From NCBI GenBank assembly GCA_016201405.1, contig JACQCZ010000017.1, forward strand, positions 124,001 to 188,000: a stretch of 64,000 nt of DNA. The letters run 5' to 3'. The notes beneath the pieces are model-generated. The model saw only the letters and a list, made by a program, of their open reading frames with translations, searched no databases and was not told where the DNA came from. Shown piece by piece: positions 42,246-50,872 of this stretch. This DNA comes from Candidatus Acetothermia bacterium. Its GTDB lineage: Bacteria > Bipolaricaulota > Bipolaricaulia > RBG-16-55-9. The position numbers were made by a program, and so were the translations under genes. The first letter of the stretch is position 1, and every line of letters begins with the position of its first letter.

Positions 42246-43517
42246 ATGAAGAAGCAAATGGGCAAACTCTGGGATGTCGCCGTCGTCGGCGGTGGGCCAG
42301 CAGGTATGATGGCAGCCGGGCGCGCCGCGGAGCTTGGCGCAAAGGTCATTCTGATTGAAAAGAACGAGAGCTTGGGTGTCAAGCTGCTCATCACCGGGGG
42401 TGGCCGCTGCAATGTGACCAATGGAGAGACCAATACCCGGGCGCTGCTCTCCAAATTCAAAGAGAGTGATAAGTTCCTCTTCTCTCCCTTCTCGCAGTGG
42501 GGAGTCAAGGAGACTCTTCACTTCTTCAACTCGCGCAACATGCTGACCAAGGTCGAGGCGGAGCAACGCGTCTTTCCGGTGAGCAACAGTGCCCAGTCTG
42601 TCTGGGACGTTCTGGTTGCCTACATCGAAGAGAGCGGTGTTAAGGTACTTGCAGATTCTCCAGTGTTGGGCTTCAAGACTGATGAGAAGAATATTACTTC
42701 TGTGCGCCTTAAGGGTGGACAAGAAGTTCAAGCAAAATCATTCATTTTGGCTACGGGAGGCACTTCGCGACCGGAGACAGGTTCAACAGGAGATGGCTTC
42801 AAATGGCTGCGCGAGATCGGCCACACAGTCACAGAGCCGAGCGCATCGCTCGTGCCCATCGCTATTAAAGATGGCTGGGTGAAGCAGCTTGCAGGTGTCA
42901 CTCTTCAAGATGTCAAAATCACACTCTTTCAAAACGATGTCCGGCAGAGTGCAAAGAAGGGCAAGATTTTGTTCACACACTTTGGAGTGAGCGGCCCGAC
43001 GATTCTCAATATGAGCCGGGAGATCGATGAGCTTCTCAAGTACGGCTCTGTTGAGATTTCACTCGATCTCTTCCCCACCCAAGATCATGGAGCATTAGGC
43101 ACAGCTCTCGTTGAGGTTTTCAGATCAAATACCAATAAAAAATTCAAAAACAGTCTCAGTCCACTGATCTCTTCGACTTTTTCCAATGTTGTTGTAAAAC
43201 TCTCTGGAATTGATCCCGATACGCCATGTCACAGCATCACTCGCGAAGAGCGACTGACTCTCGTCAAGCTTTTCAAAGACCTGCGAATGCACGTAAAAGG
43301 CCTGTTGGGAGTGGACAAGGCTGTGGTCACCAGCGGGGGCGTGAAGCTTGACGAGATTGACTTCAAGACGATGCGCTCGCGGCTCTATTCCAATCTCTAT
43401 CTGGTGGGAGACATTCTGGACATAGACCGCCCATCGGGAGGCTACAGCCTCCAGCTCTGCTGGACGACCGGATTTGTGGCCGGTACGAGCGCGGCCGAAA
43501 ATCCCTCAGAGCGCTAA
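42246..43517 (+). CDS. HI0933/YhiN-family flavoprotein (NAD(P)/FAD-dependent oxidoreductase)
   Basis: A protein of 423 residues with the FAD-binding motif VVGGGPAGMMAAGRAAE, then ESLGVKLLITGGGRCNVTN, a family hallmark, and C-terminal VTSGGVKLDEI and GDILDIDRPSGGYSLQLCWTTG. The reaction is not established for most members. It is divergent from the ywbE/maf pair and ends one base before the converging cupredoxin gene. Confidence 0.92.
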   Translation: MKKQMGKLWDVAVVGGGPAGMMAAGRAAELGAKVILIEKNESLGVKLLITGGGRCNVTNGETNTRALLSKFKESDKFLFSPFSQWGVKETLHFFNSRNMLTKVEAEQRVFPVSNSAQSVWDVLVAYIEESGVKVLADSPVLGFKTDEKNITSVRLKGGQEVQAKSFILATGGTSRPETGSTGDGFKWLREIGHTVTEPSASLVPIAIKDGWVKQLAGVTLQDVKITLFQNDVRQSAKKGKILFTHFGVSGPTILNMSREIDELLKYGSVEISLDLFPTQDHGALGTALVEVFRSNTNKKFKNSLSPLISSTFSNVVVKLSGIDPDTPCHSITREERLTLVKLFKDLRMHVKGLLGVDKAVVTSGGVKLDEIDFKTMRSRLYSNLYLVGDILDIDRPSGGYSLQLCWTTGFVAGTSAAENPSER

Positions 43518-43991
43518 TTACTTTCCTTGATCCGCCACACCCATGGAAGCCGGAAGCACAATCAGCTCGCCATACATGTAGGGAAGATGGTCCGCAACTG
43601 TGCAGTGAAACTCAAATTCTCCGACTGAAGTCGCTTTGAATGAGATTTTCTCTGAAGAGTTCGGGGCAATCGTCTGACTCACAGAAGCGTACGGACCTGT
43701 GAGAGTAAAGGTGTGTGCATCATCTGGCTGCAAGTTGCGAAGATCGAGATTGACTGTGTCTCCTTGGTAGACGGTGATGACATTAGGCGAGAAGGAGTAG
43801 TCCTCTCCCATCTTCTGAACTACGGGGGCATAGCTGGGCACCGCTTGAGTCTGCTCGGTGGTCAGCGTGGCTACTGTGGCGATGGTGAAGTTGCGAGATT
43901 GTGGGACATACGTAGCAGCGGCGACTCGCGTGCATCCCACGATGCTAAGTAACATGAGTCCAGCTATGACGACTAGCGCCAAACCAGACAA
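43518..43991 (-). CDS. Cupredoxin-fold lipoprotein
   Basis: A protein of 157 residues with a lipobox (LLSIVGC, Cys20), so it is membrane-attached outside the cytoplasm. The domain (about 64-146) has a complete type-1 copper set: H93 in DDAHTF, then C130, H135 and M139 in FHCTVADHLPYM. It resembles plastocyanin or azurin-like carriers and the cupredoxin part of oxidase subunit II. It probably carries electrons; a partner is not visible here. Confidence 0.88.
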   Translation of the reverse strand: MSGLALVVIAGLMLLSIVGCTRVAAATYVPQSRNFTIATVATLTTEQTQAVPSYAPVVQKMGEDYSFSPNVITVYQGDTVNLDLRNLQPDDAHTFTLTGPYASVSQTIAPNSSEKISFKATSVGEFEFHCTVADHLPYMYGELIVLPASMGVADQGK

Positions 43992-44089
43992 CTTTACAAC
44001 AGAACTCCGAATAAAAATATTGCATCAATCCTTTCATGGATTCATTCAACTATCTCTCATTGTGACACGAAAGAAGAGGGTTCCAAAAA

Positions 44090-46027
44090 TCATAATGCTC
44101 TTTTAATCTCATCTAATGAGCTTAAGTTCTCCAGCCCCGAAAGATCTCCCAGCTCTTTTCCAAGCGCCACAGCCCGCACGGCGCGGCGCAGAATCTTGGC
44201 GTTGCGCGTCTTGGGAAGCTCTTTGACGAACTTGATCTGATCAGGCTCAAAGGATTTTCCGAGCTTGGCTGCCGCCAGCTTGCGCAGCTCTGTCCGTAAT
44301 TGTTCAGTTGGCTGAATATTCGGTCTCAAGATCACATAGCACCAGATCGCCTCGCCCTTCACCTCATGCGGAACGCCAATCGCGGCCGATTCTGCTACTG
44401 CCGGGTGAGATACCAAAACGGACTCCACTTCGGCTGGACCGAGACGCTTGCCAGCTATTTTAATGGTGTCATCGCTGCGGCCATGCAGGAACCAGAAGCC
44501 ATCTTTATCAACAAAGGCCCAGTCTCCATGGCACCAGACATTCTCAAAGCGAGACCAGTAGGTCTCCAAATACCTTTGCGGGTCTTTCCAGAGACCGCGA
44601 GTCATGCCAGGCCAGGGCTTTTTGCAGACAAGCTCGCCGACTTGCTCGCGCACGGGCTTTCCATGCTCATCAAAGACATCAATATCCATGCCGAGCGCTG
44701 GTCCGCGCAGAGTGCAGGGTTTGAGCTCATTGATGGGGTGCGGAGACAAGAAGCAGGCGCCAATCTCCGTGCCGCCGCTCAGATTGATGATGGGGCAGTG
44801 CCCGCCGCCAACGTGCTCCAGACACCACCTATAGGGATCGGGATTCCAAGGCTCACCGGTCGAGCCAATGATTTTCAGCGAGCTAAGATCGTGTTTCTTA
44901 AGTGGCTCAGTGCCATATTTCATGAGTGCACGTATTAGAGTGGGTGAGATGCCCAATGTTGTTATTTTATGTCGCTCGATCATCGCCCAAAGCCGGTTCG
45001 GCTGCGGATGATCCGGTGCGCCTTCGAATAAGAAGATTGTCCCGCCAAGTGCCAGACCTCCAACGACCTCCCAGGGTCCCATGATCCAACCCATGTCTGT
45101 CGTCCAGAAGAGCACATCCTCTCGTTGCACATCGGTCTGATAGGCGACCTCTTCGGTGATCTTGACTGTAAATCCGCCATGAACATGGACAGAGCCCTTG
45201 GGCTTTCCTGTTGTGCCTGAGGTATAGATGATCATAAAGGGCTCTTCAGAGCTCATCGGCTCACAGGGGCATTCGCTTGGCTCAGAGGCTATAAGCTCAT
45301 CCCAGTCATGATCGTGCTGTTTGTTCCAATTAACTTTTGCACCCAATCTCTTCTTGACGATCACATTTTTGATGGATGGACAAAGGGCTACAGCCTCATC
45401 CGCCACAGATTTCATCAAAATCTCTTTGCCCTTGCGATAGAAGCCATCGGATGTAATTAAAACTTTGGCTTCGCAATCTCTGAGGCGGGTCGCTGCGGCA
45501 TCGGCTCCGAAACCAGAAAAGATCGGGACTAGAATGGCTCCTACTTTGGCAATCGCCATAAAAGCAGAGACAATCTCCGGCGTCATGGGCATGAAGAGAC
45601 CTACCGCGTCGCCCTTTTTGATTCCCAGCTTTTTTAGCGCATTGCCCAGTCTGTTCATCTCTTCATAGAGCTCTTTGTAGCTGTAGGAGCGGACCTCTCC
45701 ATCTTCGCCTTCCCAGATCACCGCTGGCTGGTTGGCGTTCTGGTCTTTTGCCTGCTTGTCCACGCAGTTGTGAGCGATGTTGATGGTGCCGCCCACAAAC
45801 CACTTGGCCCAGGCAATGCCTTTTGAGATGTCCAGAACTTGTTTATAAGGAGTGAAAAATTCGATCTTCAAGTCTTTAACGACGGCATCCCAGAACCACT
45901 CAATCTCAGCGCAAGAGCGCTTCACGAGCGCGTCATAGCTGGGTATGCCATGCCGCCTCATAAAGCGCTGAATATTGCTCTTACTGATCAGATCTGCCGT
46001 TGGCTTCCAGACAATCTCGCTTTTCAC
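44090..46027 (-). CDS. AMP-forming acyl-CoA synthetase (acetyl-CoA synthetase-like)
   Basis: A protein of 645 residues. It has the N-terminal ACS segment (RFMRRHGI, CAEIEWFWDAV), the ATP-loop YTSGTTGKPKGS, INLSGGTEIGA, HGDWAFVDKDGFWFLHGRSDDTIKIAGKR and the C-terminal PKTRNAKILRRAVR lysine. It activates acetate or another short acid. GTG at 46027 is chosen because GGAAGGGG lies just upstream and family homology begins there; a longer upstream frame to 46273 has no similarity. Confidence 0.9.
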   Translation of the reverse strand: MKSEIVWKPTADLISKSNIQRFMRRHGIPSYDALVKRSCAEIEWFWDAVVKDLKIEFFTPYKQVLDISKGIAWAKWFVGGTINIAHNCVDKQAKDQNANQPAVIWEGEDGEVRSYSYKELYEEMNRLGNALKKLGIKKGDAVGLFMPMTPEIVSAFMAIAKVGAILVPIFSGFGADAAATRLRDCEAKVLITSDGFYRKGKEILMKSVADEAVALCPSIKNVIVKKRLGAKVNWNKQHDHDWDELIASEPSECPCEPMSSEEPFMIIYTSGTTGKPKGSVHVHGGFTVKITEEVAYQTDVQREDVLFWTTDMGWIMGPWEVVGGLALGGTIFLFEGAPDHPQPNRLWAMIERHKITTLGISPTLIRALMKYGTEPLKKHDLSSLKIIGSTGEPWNPDPYRWCLEHVGGGHCPIINLSGGTEIGACFLSPHPINELKPCTLRGPALGMDIDVFDEHGKPVREQVGELVCKKPWPGMTRGLWKDPQRYLETYWSRFENVWCHGDWAFVDKDGFWFLHGRSDDTIKIAGKRLGPAEVESVLVSHPAVAESAAIGVPHEVKGEAIWCYVILRPNIQPTEQLRTELRKLAAAKLGKSFEPDQIKFVKELPKTRNAKILRRAVRAVALGKELGDLSGLENLSSLDEIKRAL

Positions 46028-46305
46028 AGATGCCCCTTCCCAAGGTGTTGAACAAAACTCATTTTGCCATGAACTTCTTGCCCAGACAAACAGGCCAAAG
46101 TCTTGACTGGAAAGGCGGGAATATGCTAGTCTCACGCCACGATCAGCCCTCAATCTGTGAGGGGGTACTTCATGGGGCAAGGGCTGGTAAATTGCTATGG
46201 CTGATCTGGTCAATGATTTGCAAATGTTGGGCAGCTCCCTGCCTTCAGCAAGTCGTTTGAAGGAGACAGTCAAATCTTATAGCAAGAGGGAGGGGAGATC
46301 CCGAT

Positions 46306-46512
46306 ATGGCCACAGGAAAAGTCAAGTGGTTTAATGATTCCAAGGGCTTTGGCTTCCTGGAGCAGGATAACGGAGGTCCGGACGTCTTCGTCCACTTCTC
46401 CGCGATTACGATGGAAGGCTACAAGTCCCTTCGTGAGGGCCAGGCGGTGGTCTTTGATGTTGAAGAGGACGCCAAGGGCCTTCGGGCTGCAAACGTGAAA
46501 TCTGCGGAGTAA
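46306..46512 (+). CDS. cspA: Cold-shock protein
   Basis: A protein of 68 residues: [20 protein letters not shown] with RNP1, VFVHFSAI with RNP2, and [14 protein letters not shown]. It binds single-stranded RNA/DNA and acts as an RNA chaperone. GGAGGGGAG precedes the ATG. A TTGAAG/TATAGC pair near 46257 could be its promoter. The 278 bases before it hold no other gene. Confidence 0.97.
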   Translation: MATGKVKWFNDSKGFGFLEQDNGGPDVFVHFSAITMEGYKSLREGQAVVFDVEEDAKGLRAANVKSAE

Positions 46513-46533
46513 TTCAAGCGAGCTTCAACGTGA

Positions 46534-46566
46534 ACAGGGGCGGGTGCTTCCCGTCCCTGTCTTTTT
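46534..46566 (+). terminator. Intrinsic terminator of cspA
   Basis: Stem ACAGGGGCGGG pairs with CCCGTCCCTGT (one G-U pair) around TGCTT, followed by CTTTTT. It lies 22 bases after the cspA stop codon. Confidence 0.85.
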
Positions 46567-46609
46567 GTCTGGTGGTCTGAAGTCTGAGCTTACTTTATCT
46601 AGCACAGGC

Positions 46610-46797
46610 TTTTAGATTCCTGGATTCCGGCTCGCGCTCCACTTGGCCGGAATGACGGGCAGTTGTGGTATGCGGCTTTCCCCGTTCGCAGATCAGATCT
46701 TCAATTCAGAATGAATGTCGCAAGCCAGATTGAAGCTCGTTCCCGTCCCGGATCAGGTCCGGGATAGACTGCGGCGGGAATCCAGGAATTTTGAGTA
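46610..46797. repeat. Dispersed palindromic repeat, copy 4
   Basis: The gap contains GATTCCTGGATTCCGGCTCG, TTGGCCGGAATGACGG, then CGTCCCGGATCAGGTCCGGG and GGCGGGAATCCAGGAATTT. It is a composite of two units. Similar blocks occur in copies 1, 3 and 5. No gene is seen in it. Confidence 0.75.
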
Positions 46798-47721
46798 TTA
46801 GACTTTCCCTTCGTAGATCTTCATCACTTTGTCTAAGAACTGAAGGGCACTCTTCCTCTCGCGCTGGAAGGTATTTCTTCCCATGATTGAGCCAAAGCCT
46901 CCGCCATCGCGGATGCCTCGAATCTCTTCAAAGATGGACTCTTCATCTTCGCGCTTTGAGCCACCTGAAAAAATGACAATGCGCTTGCCATTGAAAGAAC
47001 ATTGGATGACATGGCGGACCCGGTCTTCCAGAGTCTCACGCGGAATCTTGTATTTCTCATAGACTTTCTTCGCTTCGGGCTGCTCCAGATGCTCTGTCGG
47101 CGGCTTCACTTTGATGATGTTGGCTCCGAGCTGACAGGCAATCTGTGCAGAGTAAGCAACAACATCAAGGGCCGTCTCGCCCTCTTTTGATATTGTGCCC
47201 CCACGCGCATAGGACCAGACAACGACAGCCAACCCGGCATCCTTTGCCTCCCGGGTCAGCTTAGAGAGCTGCTCATATTGCAGACGCCTCTCCAGCGTGC
47301 CGGGATAGATTGAATAGCCGATGGCTACGCAGCCCAGCCGCAGCGCATCAGCGACAGAAGCCGTTTGCGCCCCCAGCGGGTCTCTTTCGTCTTGCAAGAC
47401 GTCGTGATTGTTCACTTTTAGAATGAGCGGAATCTGGCCTGCGTACTCTGCGGCTCCTGCCTCCAGGAGTCCCAGAGGGGCGGCATAAGCATTGCATCCG
47501 GCATCGATGGCCAGCTGAAAGTGATAATGGGGATCATAGGAAGGCGGGTTGGGCGCAAAGCTGCGTGCGGGGCCGTGCTCAAAGCCCTGATCGACGGGCA
47601 GAATGACCAATTTTCCGGTTCCGCCGAGCCGGCCATGGTTCAATAACCGGGCCAGGTTGGTGAGAACCCCAGGATTTTCGCTCTGATAGCCATTCAGAAT
47701 CTCTCGTACACGCTCAGTCAT
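46798..47721 (-). CDS. fbaB: Class I fructose-bisphosphate aldolase, DhnA/archaeal type
   Basis: A protein of 307 residues. It has VILPVDQGFEHGPARSF, LILKVNNHDVL, the Schiff-base region ANIIKVKPPTEHLEQ and the phosphate-binding VIFSGGSKRE with DGGGFGSIMGRNTFQR. This is the DhnA family, common in archaea and also E. coli FbaB, which cleaves fructose-1,6-bisphosphate. Like apgM, it suggests glycolysis enzymes of archaeal-like type. Confidence 0.93.
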   Translation of the reverse strand: MTERVREILNGYQSENPGVLTNLARLLNHGRLGGTGKLVILPVDQGFEHGPARSFAPNPPSYDPHYHFQLAIDAGCNAYAAPLGLLEAGAAEYAGQIPLILKVNNHDVLQDERDPLGAQTASVADALRLGCVAIGYSIYPGTLERRLQYEQLSKLTREAKDAGLAVVVWSYARGGTISKEGETALDVVAYSAQIACQLGANIIKVKPPTEHLEQPEAKKVYEKYKIPRETLEDRVRHVIQCSFNGKRIVIFSGGSKREDEESIFEEIRGIRDGGGFGSIMGRNTFQRERKSALQFLDKVMKIYEGKV

Positions 47722-48092
47722 TCCATGCCTCCCCTACCCATTTCTTCGTCCCAATATAGTACACAATTCTCCTCTTCGTTGAGGAATGGGTTGCTCGTAG
47801 ATTTACCTAAGATCAGGGAGTTGCCTGGCTCAGGGAGCAATATCGGTAGGACACTGAGATATTCTTGAATCCATGAGGCTTTTCGATGAGACATGAATCT
47901 GGGACATAGGTGGGATGTCCCATTTTGCAGCCGCGTCCCAGCCGTGTCTCATTGGATGTCTCACAGTTTATTAGCTTCCCTTGCTGAATGTCCCACTGTC
48001 CCAGTCAATCCCCTCCCCAGACACACTGATGAGCCGCGTCATTGAATTTTTGATCCGGGCTATCGAAAATAGAGTTGTGAAGAGGTGCTTTC
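47722..48092. promoter_or_regulatory. Intergenic control region before the fumarase/aspartase gene, with repeated TGTCYCA motifs
   Basis: This 371-base gap holds no gene. Between 47887 and 48004 the heptamer TGTCYCA (or its complement TGRGACA), exact or with one change, occurs eight times in both orientations. These include TGGGACAT and ATGTCCCA as an 8-base inverted repeat with a 7-base loop (47900-47922). The clustering upstream of the gene suggests binding sites of a regulator, but I recognise no known operator. The AGGTG site before the ATG fixes the start. Confidence 0.45.
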
Positions 48093-49469
48093 ATGAAATA
48101 TCGCCTGGATCATGATTCAATCGGAGAGGTAAAAGTACCGAATGAGGCCTATTGGGGCGCTCAAACGCAGCGCGCTGCTGAGAATTTTCAGATTAGCAGC
48201 CTGAAGCTGCAACCCGCCTTTATTCGCGCTCAAGTGATTTTGAAACGAGCCTGCGCCAAGGCCAACGTGGATCTAAAACAGCTTGACTCCAAGATTGGCA
48301 AAGCGATTGTCGCGGCCTGTGATGAGATTCTAAATGGGAAGCTGCTTGACCAATTTATTGTAGATCTCTACCAGGCTGGTGCTGGAACTTCGCAAAACAT
48401 GAATGCCAACGAAGTGATTGCCAATAGAGCCATTGAGATTCTCGGCGGCAAGCGCGGCGACAACTCCATCCATCCCAATGACCACGTCAATCGCGGCCAG
48501 TCTACCAACGACACAATCCCGACGGCCATTCACATCGCAGCGTTAGAAGAGATCACCAACAAGCTCATCCCAGCAATCAAAGAGCTGCACAAAGCGCTCA
48601 AAGCGAAGGCCAGAGAGTTTGACTCTATTGTCAAATCGGGCAGGACGCATTTGCAAGATGCCGTTCCCATGCGCCTTGGCCAGGAGTTCGGAGCCTATGC
48701 CCGCATGATCGAATTAGGGATCGAGCGTATTGAGCAGAGCGCCGAAGGGCTGCGCGAGCTGGCATTGGGAGGCAATGCCGTCGGCACGGGCATCAACACA
48801 CCCAAGGGCTACAAAGAGTTGGCCATAAAATATATCAACGAGGTGACCCAGCTCGATTTTCGCCCTGCCAAAGATCTTTTTGAAGCGATCCAGAACCGCG
48901 ATGCGGTTGTTCATGTCTCGGGTGCACTCCGCACACTGGCAACTAGCTTGACGAAGATAGCCGATGATTTTAGACTGCTCGTCTCGGGACCTAAGACCGG
49001 ATTTGATGAATTGAAGCTGCCGGTGATGCAACCGGGCAGCTCGATCATGCCGGGCAAAGTCAACCCGGTGATGGCCGAGATGATGAACATGATCTGCATC
49101 TCGGTCATGGCCTGCGATTATGCTGTGTCGCGTGCCGGGCAATCCGGTCAGCTTGAGCTCAACGTGATGATGCCGGTGATGGCCTATTACTTGCTTCACG
49201 AGATCGAGATTCTGACCACGGGTGCAACGACATTTACTGAAAAATGTGTCCAGGGAATTGAGGCCAATGAAGAGATCTGCCAGAAATATGCAGAGAGCAC
49301 GCCTCAGGTTGTCACTGCGCTGACGCTCTTCATCGGCTATGAGAAGGCGGCTGAGGTCCTCAAAGAGGCCTTGGCCAACAATATGACGATACGGGAAATG
49401 GTCTTGATGAGGAAGCTTCTCTCTGAAGAGAAGCTGGATGAAGCGCTGGATTTGAGGAAGCTCACGTAG
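48093..49469 (+). CDS. Class II fumarase / aspartate ammonia-lyase family enzyme
   Basis: A protein of 458 residues with superfamily motifs: HVNRGQSTNDTIPTAIHIAA, SGRTHLQDAVPMRLGQEF and the signature GSSIMPGKVNPVMAEMMN. AGTSQNMNANEV and AGQSGQLELNVM read more like aspartase, while other parts resemble FumC. It either hydrates fumarate or releases ammonia from aspartate; sequence alone does not settle which. Its end overlaps the converging Nudix gene by 8 bases. The upstream TGTCYCA cluster suggests dedicated regulation. Confidence 0.85.
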   Translation: MKYRLDHDSIGEVKVPNEAYWGAQTQRAAENFQISSLKLQPAFIRAQVILKRACAKANVDLKQLDSKIGKAIVAACDEILNGKLLDQFIVDLYQAGAGTSQNMNANEVIANRAIEILGGKRGDNSIHPNDHVNRGQSTNDTIPTAIHIAALEEITNKLIPAIKELHKALKAKAREFDSIVKSGRTHLQDAVPMRLGQEFGAYARMIELGIERIEQSAEGLRELALGGNAVGTGINTPKGYKELAIKYINEVTQLDFRPAKDLFEAIQNRDAVVHVSGALRTLATSLTKIADDFRLLVSGPKTGFDELKLPVMQPGSSIMPGKVNPVMAEMMNMICISVMACDYAVSRAGQSGQLELNVMMPVMAYYLLHEIEILTTGATTFTEKCVQGIEANEEICQKYAESTPQVVTALTLFIGYEKAAEVLKEALANNMTIREMVLMRKLLSEEKLDEALDLRKLT

Positions 49470-49956
49470 TCTTTTGATAGAACTCTGGAGTAATCTTCAT
49501 AAGAGGACTGACGGCTCTCTTCTCGAAGAGCCGAATGGCGATCTCATTGTGCAGAGTCAGGATTGCCTCTTTTTGTCCCGGCCAGACGAGAATGTCGGTA
49601 ATCTCATCTAGCGTCAGCCATTTGTAGGAGTCGTGCTCAGAGCTCAGCCTCACTTCACCACGGGCTTGAGCGCCAAAGCTCGGGGCCAGGACGATGGCAT
49701 CTTCCTGGTAGACATAAAATGTCTCCACAATGTCCAGCGCCCAAAGACTTTCCAGTTGCAGACCTGACTCTTCCCAAAGCTCTCTGGCAGCAGCCTGCGC
49801 GGCCGTCTCGCCCGCTTCGATGCCGCCATGAACTGCTTGCCAGGTTCCGCCCAGCCTGTCAATCTCTTTGCGGCGCTGGAGTGCAAGATATTGAGGTCCT
49901 TGCGGCGACAAGCGAAAGACATAAACATTAACAACGTGAGTCTTGATGTTTGGCAT
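49462..49956 (-). CDS. Nudix hydrolase
   Basis: A protein of 164 residues with the full Nudix box GIEAGETAAQAAARELWEES (metal-binding REWEE helix). The overall shape, with VYVFRLSPQGPQYLALQRR and EHDSYKWLTLDE, resembles NudB/dATP pyrophosphohydrolase-type enzymes. ATG 49956 lies 21 bases after the fabI stop, so it probably forms an operon with fabI. The substrate is unknown. Confidence 0.88.
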   Translation of the reverse strand: MPNIKTHVVNVYVFRLSPQGPQYLALQRRKEIDRLGGTWQAVHGGIEAGETAAQAAARELWEESGLQLESLWALDIVETFYVYQEDAIVLAPSFGAQARGEVRLSSEHDSYKWLTLDEITDILVWPGQKEAILTLHNEIAIRLFEKRAVSPLMKITPEFYQKTT

Positions 49957-49977
49957 TTCTATTTCCAAAAAGACTTG

Positions 49978-50757
49978 CTAATACCCGACAATGTGAAATC
50001 CAGAATCCACAAAGATAATCTCGCCGGTCACGCCACTGCCCAGGTCGCTCAGCAGATAGAGCGCCGATTTCGCGACCTCTTCTTGCGTAACATTGCGCTT
50101 GAGCGGTGCGCGCTGCTCATACATGCTAAAAAAATCTGTAAAGCCAGGGACTCCTCTCGCGGAGACTGTCTCGATTGGTCCTGCCGAGATCCCATTGACG
50201 CGGATGTTCATGGGGCCCAATTCAAAAGCAAGCTGGCGAATGATCTGTTCCAAGGCAGCTTTGGCCGTGCCCATCACGTTATAGGCAGGCACAGCCCGCT
50301 CGGCAGCAATGTAGGAGATGCCAATCAAGCTTCCGCCGCCTGCTTTGTCCATCAGGGGGAGCGCATGTTTGGCCATCGGGATGAGCGAGTAAGCACTGAT
50401 GTCCAGCGCTGTCTTAAAGCCATCGCGGCTCGTGTTCACAAAGAGTCCTCCCAGCTCTGCCGGTGGGGCAAAAGCGACGCTGTGAACTAAACAATCCAGG
50501 CGTCCAAATTTGCTGTCAATCTCAGTGAAGACGGCTTTGAGCTGCTCATCATTTTGAACATCGCATTCTAAAAATAGAGAGCCTGAGAGCTCTGAGGCAA
50601 GGCCCTCTATTTTTGCTTTGACGCGCTCCCGGCGGTAGGTGAAGGCCAGCCGCGCTCCGGCCTGATGCAGAATCTGGGCGATGGCCCACGCAATGCTTCG
50701 TTTATTAGATACACCGGTGATGAGCGCCGTCTTTCCCGTCAGATCAATCGAATACAA
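49978..50757 (-). CDS. fabI: Enoyl-[ACP] reductase (NADH)
   Basis: A protein of 259 residues. It has the FabI-type TGVSNKRSIAWAIA cofactor segment, HSVAFAP, and the Tyr-x6-Lys pair in YNVMGTAKAAL, with ISAGPIETVSARGVPGF after it. It completes each round of fatty-acid elongation, complementing FabG at 15081. The start is TTG with GAAGGGAG upstream. Confidence 0.95.
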   Translation of the reverse strand: MYSIDLTGKTALITGVSNKRSIAWAIAQILHQAGARLAFTYRRERVKAKIEGLASELSGSLFLECDVQNDEQLKAVFTEIDSKFGRLDCLVHSVAFAPPAELGGLFVNTSRDGFKTALDISAYSLIPMAKHALPLMDKAGGGSLIGISYIAAERAVPAYNVMGTAKAALEQIIRQLAFELGPMNIRVNGISAGPIETVSARGVPGFTDFFSMYEQRAPLKRNVTQEEVAKSALYLLSDLGSGVTGEIIFVDSGFHIVGY

Positions 50758-50872
50758 ATCTGAAAAACTCCCTTCGATGGGATTTTGTGAATTTTCGCCT
50801 CACCACCCCATAATTGCAAGTAAACGTTGCTGAGCTTAATGGATTCCGATATTCTCTTCCCGTGATCTCAAC

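Noticed and set aside
46028..46273. N-terminal extension of the acyl-CoA synthetase to 46273
   Set aside because: It has no resemblance to the family and the GTG at 46027 has a clear ribosome-binding site.
47887..48004. CRISPR array
   Set aside because: The repeated unit is 7 bases, in both orientations and at irregular spacing.
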